DNA from: CAIWHR01 sp963811685
Lineage (GTDB): Bacteria; Pseudomonadota; Gammaproteobacteria; Burkholderiales; Casimicrobiaceae
Assembly: GCA_963811685.1 (NCBI GenBank)
Contig: CAWESK010000003.1
Span: forward strand, 1-64,000
Length of the DNA stretch: 64,000 bases
Direction of reading: 5' to 3'
In this document: positions 57,411 through 64,000 of the stretch, piece by piece
How the letters are laid out: each line of letters begins with the position of its first letter
Numbering within the stretch: position 1 is the first letter of the stretch
The notes under the pieces: model-generated
What the model saw: the letters and a program-made list of their open reading frames with translations, nothing else
What the model was told of the DNA's origin: nothing
Database searches by the model: none
Made by a program: the position numbers and the translations under genes

Positions 57411-58394
57411 TCACTTCGGCGTCTTGATGTCGGCGGGCAGGAATTGCGTGTCGATCGCCTTGGCGAGATCGAATTCGCCGGTCAGCGCGCCGACGCTTCG
57501 CTGCACCTCGATGATCCGCTTCATGCCTTCGAGATGGATCTGCCCGTTGCCCCAGTACGGAATGCCTTGCGTGTAGCTCGTCGTCAGGTTGCGCACCGCG
57601 CTCCGCGCGACCTCGGGCGTGATGTTGAATGGCTTGGCGACGATGTCGCCGGCTTCGTCGGGATGCGCGATCATGAACTCGACCGCGCGGCGGCGAGCGC
57701 GGATGACCGCGCGGATGAAATCGCCGCGCGTCCTGGCGGCCTCTCCCGTTGTCATCCCGACGACGTTGTCGAGCGGCGGCAGCGCTTCGGCTCCGGTGAC
57801 GAGCACGCGGTACTTGTCCTTGACCTGGGACCAGAGCGGCTCGGTCACCGCGGCGACATCGATCTGGTCGAGATCGAGCGCGGCGAGCATCGGGCCGAAC
57901 CCGCCGGTCTTCACGAGCTCGGCGTCCTCGGCCTTGTAGCCGGCCTTCTGCAGCAGCAAGACCGCCAGCGCCTGGCTCGTCGAGCGCGGATTGGTGTAGC
58001 CGATCTTCCTGCCCTTGAGATCCTTGAGCGTCTTGATCGGCGAATCCTTCTTCACCATCCATGCGAACTCGGCGATGGTCAGCACATTGTCGCTGACGAT
58101 CCGGATGTCCGCGCCCTGCTGGATCGCCACGGCGATCGCGCCAGGATTGGCTTCGCCGTAGGCGACGCCGGCCATCGCATTTCGCACCGACGTGCCGCCG
58201 CCCTGCGACGCGATGATGCCGGTGACGTTGGCGCCCTCTTCCTGGAAATACCCTTTGGCGAGCGCGACGGCGAACGGCATGCCGTTGGCCGAGCTTCCGT
58301 AATTGCCGACCGCGATCTCTTCGGCCGCCGCAAGCGTTGCGAAACCCGCGAGCAGCGTTGCCATCACCAGCGAAAGCAGGCGTTGCATGATCAT
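57411..58394 (-). CDS. ABC transporter substrate-binding protein (SsuA/NMT1-like)
   Basis: A 327-residue periplasmic binding protein. A signal peptide (QRLLSLVMATLLAGFATLAA A-EE) leads into AVGNYGSSANGMPFAVALAK GYFQEEG, TGIIASQGGGTSVRNAMAGV AYGEANPGAIAVAIQQGAD and LKDLKGRKIGYTNPRSTSQA. These are hallmarks of the SsuA/THI5 family. Ligand unknown; the co-transcribed ThDP enzyme and aldehyde dehydrogenase suggest a 2-oxo or aryl acid. GGAGAATGATC surrounds the start; MQRLLSL six bases later is an alternative start. Confidence 0.9.
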   Translation of the reverse strand: MIMQRLLSLVMATLLAGFATLAAAEEIAVGNYGSSANGMPFAVALAKGYFQEEGANVTGIIASQGGGTSVRNAMAGVAYGEANPGAIAVAIQQGADIRIVSDNVLTIAEFAWMVKKDSPIKTLKDLKGRKIGYTNPRSTSQALAVLLLQKAGYKAEDAELVKTGGFGPMLAALDLDQIDVAAVTEPLWSQVKDKYRVLVTGAEALPPLDNVVGMTTGEAARTRGDFIRAVIRARRRAVEFMIAHPDEAGDIVAKPFNITPEVARSAVRNLTTSYTQGIPYWGNGQIHLEGMKRIIEVQRSVGALTGEFDLAKAIDTQFLPADIKTPK

Positions 58395-58404
58395 TCTCCT
58401 CCGT

Positions 58405-59887
58405 TTAGGCGTTGCGTCTCAACGTGACGTTGACGTTCTTGATCTGCGTGCAGGCGAGCAATTCCTCGATCGACTCCTCCCGGCCCACGCCCGATTGCTT
58501 GTAGCCGCCGAACGGGACGCCGACGTAGTGCGTGCTGGCGCCGTTGATCCAGATGTAGCCGGCTTCGACGCGCGACGCGAGGCGATGTGCCCGGTCGAGA
58601 TCATGGGTCCAGATCGAGGCGGTGAGTCCGACGTCGAGCGCGTTGACCCGCGCGAGGAGATCATCCTCGTCCGTCCAGCGCAGGATGCTCACCACCGGCC
58701 CGAAGATTTCCTCGCGCGCGATCCGCATGTCGTCGGTGACGTCGGCAAACACGGTCGGCTCGACGAAGAACCCGTGCGCGAGCTTCGGGTCGGCCGGGCG
58801 CTTGCCGCCGTGCGCGAGCCGCGCGCCGTCCTCGACGCCGAGCTTGATGTAGCTCATCGTCTTGTCGAACTGCGCCTGGCTCGACAGGCACCCCACTTCG
58901 TTGTCCGGCTCGGTCGGGAGGCCGACCTTCAGCGCGGCGACGCGCTTGACGATCTCCGCCAGCGCCGCGTCGTGGATGTCGGCGTGAAGATAGACGCGGC
59001 TCGTCGAATTGCACGATTGCCCGGTGACGTAGCGGAAGTTCATCCCGCGCACGACACCTTCGGCGACGTCGGCTGGCGCCGCATCGGCGCAGGCGATAAG
59101 CGCGTTCTTGCCGCCGAGCTCGAGCGTCAGCGACTTGAGCGTGGACCCGGCCGCGCTCATCACGGCGCGGCCCGCGGGAACGCTGCCGATGAATCCGATC
59201 TTGGCGACCTTCGGATGCGCGACCAGCGCCGCGCCGGTGTCGCGCCCGCCGGTGACGATGTTGAACACGCCGGGCGGGAACACGCCTTCCCACAGCTCGG
59301 CGATGCGCAGTGACGAGAGCGGCGTCTGGTCGGCGGGCTTCACGATCAGCGAATTGCCGGCGACGAGCGGCGCGCCGCATTTGCCCGCGGTGAAGAGCAG
59401 CGGATGGTTGAACGCGCCGATGCGGGCGACGACCCCCAGCGGCTCGCGCAGGGTGTAGTTGAGCGTGCCGGCGCCGATCGGAATCGTGTCGCCCTTGATT
59501 TCGGTGACGAGGCCGGCGAAGTAGTCCATGTAGTTCGCGCTGATCTCGACGTCGAAGCGCATCGCCTGGAACGGATTGCCGGTGTCGACCGCTTCGAGCC
59601 ACGCGAGCTCGTCGGCGTTCTGGCGCAGGATCGCGGACGCCTTGCGAATGGCGTTCGCGCGTTCCTGCGCCGGCACGTCGCGCCAGCAGGAAAAAGGCCT
59701 TGCGCGCCGCGGTGACCGCGCGATCGACGTCCTCGGCGGTGGCGTCCGCGGTGGTGCCGAGCGACTCGCCGGTCGACGGGCTCGAGACGGCGATCGTCCG
59801 CGCTCCGGCGGATGCGTGCCAGGCCCCGCCATAGTGCAGCGAGCGGTGGAGCGGGAGGCGCGGATCGGCGGATTTGTCGTCGGGCAT
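58405..59887 (-). CDS. NAD(P)-dependent aldehyde dehydrogenase, frameshifted
   Basis: The corrected product is about 493 residues. Motifs: LREPLGVVARIGAFNHPLLF TAGKCGAPLVAGNSLIVKPA DQTP, GFIGSVPAGRAVMSAAGS (cofactor), LTLELGGKNALIACADA (general-base Glu), YVTGQSCNSTSRVYLH (catalytic Cys) and REEIFGPVVSILRW. It oxidises an aldehyde to an acid. An extra base near 59690 breaks the N-terminal part. Only 12 bases separate it from the ThDP enzyme, so it likely takes that enzyme's aldehyde product, as benzaldehyde dehydrogenase does beside benzoylformate decarboxylase. Confidence 0.9.
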
Positions 59888-59899
59888 GATGCGTGACCG

Positions 59900-61706
59900 T
59901 CAGTTGCGCGCAGGCACGTGGCGCATCAGCGATGCCGACACCGCGCGCGCGTACTCGGGCGCGACACGCGCGTCGATGACCGCCAGCGCGCCGGCGCGCA
60001 CGTCGGCGACGGCTTGGGCAAGGGCCGACGTCAAATCGTCGACCGTCCGCACCGGACCGTAGCCCTTGGCGCCCTGCCCGCGCGCGAGTTGCGCGAGGTC
60101 CATGTCCGGATCGCTCATCCGCAAGCCGATCCAGCGGTTTTCGACGGGGCGGCCGCGCAGGCGGGCCATGCGCTCCTGGTGCAGCTCGTCGTTGAAGAAC
60201 GATTCGTTGTTCGCGACGACGATCAAGAGCGGCACGCCGTAGTGGACGCCGGTCCACAGCGCGGTGAGGCCCATCAGGTAGTCGCCGTCGCCCAGCACCG
60301 CGACCGGCAGCCGGTCGCTGCCGGCGTCGCGCAGCGCCAGCGCCGCACCCACCGCCATGCCGGGCCCCGAGCCGATGCCGCCGCCGCCGTCGAATCCGAT
60401 GTAATCCTGCGGATGCGCGAAGCGGCAATACTCGCCCGGCCAGCCGAGCGGCAGCCGGATGTACGAGGGCTTGTGCGGCGCCAGCGCTTCTGTGGTCACG
60501 CGCGCGAGGTCGTCGAGCGGCAGGCGCACATCGGCGGTCCATTTCGCGGGCTCGGCGCCCACGGGCGCGGCTTCCGCGGGCTTCGAGAACCACGAGCGAA
60601 CGTCTTTCGACGCGCTTGGGCCGAGCTCGGCGAGAAGAGCCGAGACCAGCGTATCGGGCGCGACGAGAAGCGAGAGATCGCGTCACGGGCAGCGCCTGGT
60701 AGTCGGCGTTCCAGCCGTTGTGGATGTATTGATCGAGCGAGCACTGGATGACCTTGGCGCGCGGGGCCTCACCGTTGCAGGCCTGCAGCAGCGAGCCGCC
60801 GAGGTCGACCCAGTCGAGGCTCAGGATCGCGTCGGCGTCGCGCACGAGCTGCGCCGCCGGACCGGTCACGTACAGGCCGGGCGGAAACGGATGCAGCTTA
60901 TGCTTCGTCGGGAAACTCGCGCCGGTCTTGATGTCGGTGAGAACGACGGCGTTCAGGCGTTCCGCGAGCGTCACGCGTCGCGCGAAATCCGCTTCGTCGC
61001 GCGATACGCGGCCGATCATGATCAACGGACGCCGGGCCGACGACAGCCGATGCGCGGCTTCGCGCACCGATTCCGGCGGCGCGATGCCCGGTTCCGGGAC
61101 GGCGTTGCGATCGAGCGAGGGCATCGGCACCGGCGCGGCGAGCTTTTCTTCCTGCAACGCCGCGTCGAGCGTCACGTAAACGGGGCCCTGCGGCAGCGTC
61201 ATCGCGATGCGATACGCGCGCAGGATCGCTTCCAGCGCCGCGGCGACCGAGCCCGGCTGGTCGTCCCATTTGGTATAGCCGCGCACCAGCGCGCCGAGGT
61301 CGCGCGACGTGTGAATCCAGTCGACCCACGGCCGGCGCTTCACGGCGTCGACCGGCCCGACCGCGCCCAGCAGCAGGATCGGAATGCGGTCGCACCACGC
61401 ATTGAAGATCGCCATCGTCGCGTGCATCAGCCCGACATTGGCGTGCAGAGCGACCGCGAGCGGCTTTCCGGTGACGCGCGCATACCCGTGCGCGAGTGCG
61501 ACCGCGGATTCCTCGTGGATGCAGAGCAAAAGCTCCGGCCGCGTGTTGCCGAGATAGTTGACGAGGCTGTCGTGCAGCCCGCGAAAGCTCGCGCCGGGGG
61601 TCAGCGCGATGTAGGGGATCGCGAGCTTGCGCAGCAGCTCCGCGATCGAATCGCTGCCCCAGGCGGCGGTTTCGACCTGCGGAATGTCGCGGGGAGTGTC
61701 GTTCAT
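59900..61706 (-). CDS. Thiamine-diphosphate enzyme (2-oxoacid decarboxylase / acetolactate synthase-like), frameshifted
   Basis: The corrected product is about 601 residues with the three-domain ThDP layout. N-terminal PYR domain: IAELLRKLAIPYIALTPGAS FRGLHDSLVNYLG and LLLCIHEESAVALAHGYARV TGK (catalytic Glu). Middle domain: RRPLIMIGRVSRDEADFARR. C-terminal PP domain: GFDGGGGIGSGPGMAVGAAL ALR and the Mg/ThDP motif AVLGDGDYLMGLTALWTGVH YGVPLLIVVANNESF. One extra base near 60675 breaks the frame. It heads the operon with the aldehyde dehydrogenase and ABC transporter. Benzoylformate-type decarboxylation is the favoured but unproven reaction; acetolactate-type synthesis is the alternative. Confidence 0.85.
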
Positions 61707-61841
61707 TTGTCGCCGCCGGAGCGTCGGAATGGCGGCCTGCGCAATCCCGTCGATCGGCACGGAACTGTAGCGTATGCGGAGAACAGGGGCAATGCGATGG
61801 CGGTGGGACGCACCCCAACCTCGCCCCACCGGGCGCGATGG

Positions 61842-62432
61842 TCAGCGCCGCGTGGCCTCGATGCCGATATCGAGCTTGATTTCGTCGCCGACGTCGGGGA
61901 GAAACCGCGTCATGCCGAACTCGGAGCGCTTCAAGACAGCGTGAAAGGCGCCGCCGCAGCGATGCTGCCGGACGATGCCGGCCGCAACGTCCTTGCACGT
62001 GAAACGCTCGGCGTCGAGGCGCAGCGCTCGCTGCACGCCGTGCAGCCACAACGTGCCGTCGACGGCGACGAGCCGGTCGCCGTCGAACACGAATTGGCTG
62101 CTCAGGTACCGGATCTCCGGATTCGCCGCGCTGTCGAGGAATTGCGGCGAGCGCAGGATGCCGTCGAGCGTCCGGTTGCCGGTGTCGATCGAGTCCGCAT
62201 CGACGGTGACGACCGCCTGGCCCGTCTTCGCGTCGGGATCGAATTGGACGGTCGCAGTGATTTTCGCGAAGCGGCCGTGCACGTAGGAAATGTCGAAATG
62301 GCTGCCCGCGAAGTAGACCGACACGTGATCGGCGTCGACCGCCCATTCCGCGGCAACGCTTGTGCTTGCGGACGCGGCGAGCCATCCACCGGCGAGCAAG
62401 CGAAGAAAAAACGACAGGAAGACGCGGGGCAT
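61842..62432 (-). CDS. YceI family periplasmic protein
   Basis: A 196-residue exported protein. A signal peptide (MPRVFLSFFLRLLAGGWLAA ending near SVAAEW) is followed by the YceI lipocalin-like barrel: WAVDADHVSVYFAGSHFDIS YVHGRFAKITATVQFDPDA, NRTLDGILRSPQFLDSAANP EIRYLSSQF and TRFLPDVGDEIKLDIGIEA. YceI proteins bind polyisoprenoids or similar lipids in the periplasm. Two Cys (FTCKD, QHRCGG) may pair. I chose MPRVFLSF as start over the upstream in-frame Met because the signal peptide begins there. Confidence 0.92.
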   Translation of the reverse strand: MPRVFLSFFLRLLAGGWLAASASTSVAAEWAVDADHVSVYFAGSHFDISYVHGRFAKITATVQFDPDAKTGQAVVTVDADSIDTGNRTLDGILRSPQFLDSAANPEIRYLSSQFVFDGDRLVAVDGTLWLHGVQRALRLDAERFTCKDVAAGIVRQHRCGGAFHAVLKRSEFGMTRFLPDVGDEIKLDIGIEATRR

Positions 62433-62531
62433 GAGCTTTCGACTATGGGCGGCAGGAAGGTTGTCAACTGGAGTTGCCAACAGCTCGCGCGGGCACCGCA
62501 TTCCCTCGCGTGACTTGTCGGCTGTCGCGTG

Positions 62532-64000
62532 TCAGGGCAGGCCTTCCTGCGCCTCGGCGAGCTCCGCGCTTTCCTTGACGTCGGATTCGAACAGCTCCTG
62601 CAGTTGCGCCGCCGCCTGCGCAGCCGTCTGAATGAGCTGCGCCTCGTCCTGCCGCACCGCGTATTGGACGTCGAGCTGCGCGAGGTCGTGCTTGCGGAAG
62701 AGATCGACCGCACGCACCGCGCGCGCGGATTCGAAGCCCAGTTTTTCCAGCGCCTGGCGCGCCGTCTCGAGGCTCGAGCGGAACGTCTCGCGCTCGCCGC
62801 CCAGGATGTCGAGGTCGCGCAGCCGGTAGTAATGGACGCGATTGCGCGCGCGGGCGAGGATCGGCAAATCCGGGAAGTGCTGGCGCACGATCGCCGCCGT
62901 CTTCATCGACGCCTCGACATCGTCGATCGCGAGCACGAAGAGCTTCGCGTCGCGCGCGCGGGCGGATTCGAGAAGCTCGAGACGCGAGGCGTCGCCGTAA
63001 TAAACCTTGTTGCCGAACTTGCGCACGAAGTCGACCTGCTGGTAATTGATCTCGATCGCCGTGAACGGAATGCCCGCCATCCGCAATACCCGCGAGACGA
63101 TCTGCCCGTAACGTCCGTAACCGGCGATGATCACGGGGTTGCCGGTGCCGTCGATCATGTCGAACTCGGGGTCCTTCCGCCGCGCGAGCCAGCGCTCCAG
63201 CATTTTTTCATGGGCGACGAACGTGAGCGGCGCCAGCAGCATCGAAATGGTCACGGCCAGCACGAGGAACTGCGAGGTCTCGGTCGCGAGGATGCCGCCG
63301 ACCTGCGCCGCGGTGAACAGCACGAACGCGAATTCGCCGCCTTGCGAGAGCAGCCCGGCCACGCGCTGCGCGTCCTCGTCGCCCGCCTTGGCGACGCGCA
63401 TGATGCCGTACAGCAGCAGCGCCTTCAACGCCATCATTCCGATCGCGACGCCGAGCACGGCGAGAGGATGCACACGGAACAGCGCGAGATTGGCGCTCAT
63501 CCCGACGGCCATGAAAAAGAGGCCCATCAGCAGCCCCTTGAACGGCTCGACGTCGGCTTCGAGCTCGTGGCGGAACTCGGAATCGGCGAGGAGCACGCCC
63601 GCCAGGAACGCGCCGAGCGACATCGAGAGGCCGATTGCCTCCATCAGCAGCGCGGCGCCGATCACGACCAGCAGCGCAGCCGCGGTGAATACTTCGCGGC
63701 CGCCGAAGCGTGCGATGAGCTTCAGCGCCGGGCGGATCAGCACGCGGCTTACGACGATGACGAGCACGATCGCCGCACCACCCTTCGCCGCCAGCATCCA
63801 GCCGCTTTCCGCGCCGGTCTTGTCTGCGGCGAGCAGAGGCAAGAGGGCGATCAGCGGAATCACCGCCAGATCCTGGAACAGCAGGATCGCGAACGCGCGG
63901 CGTCCGCTCGGGCTCGACAATTCGCCGCGCTCGCCCAGCCACGCAAGCACGATCGCCGTCGACGACATCGCGAGCCCGAAGCCGATGACGGTGGCCGCCT
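62532..64000 (-). CDS. Kef-type K+/H+ exchanger with TrkA-N domain, partial
   Basis: The C-terminal 489 residues of a CPA2 monovalent cation:proton antiporter; the 5' end lies beyond the window. Membrane part: FGLAMSSTAIVLAWLGERGE, FAILLFQDLAVIPLIALLPL (the FQD motif of Kef), LSMSLGAFLAGVLLADSEFR HELEADVEPFKGLLMGLFFM AVGM. The cytoplasmic RCK/TrkA-N domain starts NPVIIAGYGRYGQIVSRVLR (GxGxxG). The tail is helical and acidic. It exports K+ and may respond to glutathione adducts as in KefB/KefC, but which paralogue it is cannot be said. Confidence 0.93.
   Translation of the reverse strand, partial: AATVIGFGLAMSSTAIVLAWLGERGELSSPSGRRAFAILLFQDLAVIPLIALLPLLAADKTGAESGWMLAAKGGAAIVLVIVVSRVLIRPALKLIARFGGREVFTAAALLVVIGAALLMEAIGLSMSLGAFLAGVLLADSEFRHELEADVEPFKGLLMGLFFMAVGMSANLALFRVHPLAVLGVAIGMMALKALLLYGIMRVAKAGDEDAQRVAGLLSQGGEFAFVLFTAAQVGGILATETSQFLVLAVTISMLLAPLTFVAHEKMLERWLARRKDPEFDMIDGTGNPVIIAGYGRYGQIVSRVLRMAGIPFTAIEINYQQVDFVRKFGNKVYYGDASRLELLESARARDAKLFVLAIDDVEASMKTAAIVRQHFPDLPILARARNRVHYYRLRDLDILGGERETFRSSLETARQALEKLGFESARAVRAVDLFRKHDLAQLDVQYAVRQDEAQLIQTAAQAAAQLQELFESDVKESAELAEAQEGLP

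Overview
GC-rich bacterial chromosome fragment, most likely from a betaproteobacterium of Burkholderiales type. The basis is proteobacterial-style gene content (asnS, class I fructose-bisphosphate aldolase, a branched-chain 2-oxoacid dehydrogenase, a KefB/C-like exchanger, a DUF349 protein), CCA-encoded tRNAs, and a hairpin-rich spacer at 43016-43091 that resembles a repeat common in Burkholderiales. This assignment is an inference from sequence features, not from a database search.

Bases 1-22,000 are an accessory region with many small or damaged genes. It opens with a decayed HlyD-type adaptor plus RND efflux pump (1-3469). This abuts a 5'-truncated PHA depolymerase that carries two copies of a 'LWW...ESGWG...WFTYD' module. 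Then come an aminotransferase, a DOPA-dioxygenase-like protein, a HELCEAITDP metalloprotease-like protein, a DUF1353 protein, an isoprenylcysteine-methyltransferase-like membrane protein, a CDF cation transporter, a GST, RidA and a divergent LysR regulator. Three insertion sequences follow: IS30 family 14205-15422, IS3 family 16977-18199, and an IS110/IS1111-type element 18227-19604. A cytochrome c protein bearing the same WFTYD module pair lies between the first two. The IS30 and IS3 copies each appear to sit inside a copy of one dispersed palindromic repeat family (other copies at 10863-10969 and 21601-21693).

Bases 22,000-64,000 look like ordinary chromosome: asnS, tRNA-His, tRNA-Arg, an MFS exporter, a CBS protein, a RuBisCO-like protein translationally coupled to a cupin, a damaged adenylate cyclase/ATPase regulator, aldolase, hemerythrin and CsbD stress proteins, an MTHFR-like protein next to an HTH-methyltransferase, an aldo/keto reductase, a MESH1-like HD hydrolase, an OYE-type ene-reductase, IorA/IorB molybdenum hydroxylase subunits, a PEBP protein, the BkdA1-BkdA2-BkdB complex genes (no E3 nearby), a 284-bp MITE-like element, several secreted small proteins, saccharopine dehydrogenase, a DUF349 protein, an exported caspase-fold protease plus exported alpha/beta hydrolase pair, and an operon for uptake (ABC transporter) and probable decarboxylation/oxidation (ThDP enzyme plus aldehyde dehydrogenase) of a small acid. 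It ends with YceI and a partial Kef-type antiporter.

A striking property of the window is the number of single-base frameshifts in otherwise well-conserved genes. From about 18 kb onward every one I resolved by hand is a +1 insertion (about 25 events, seven of them in iorB). I read this as residual insertion error in the assembly rather than mass pseudogenisation, so most such genes are listed as CDS with the frameshift noted. The exceptions are genes that lack whole domains (RND pump, depolymerase, cyclase/ATPase). The best candidates for unusual biology are the caspase/hydrolase operon, the portable WFTYD module pair, the MITE-like element whose terminal repeat supplies the stop codon of bkdB, and the dispersed repeat that seems to be an IS landing site.
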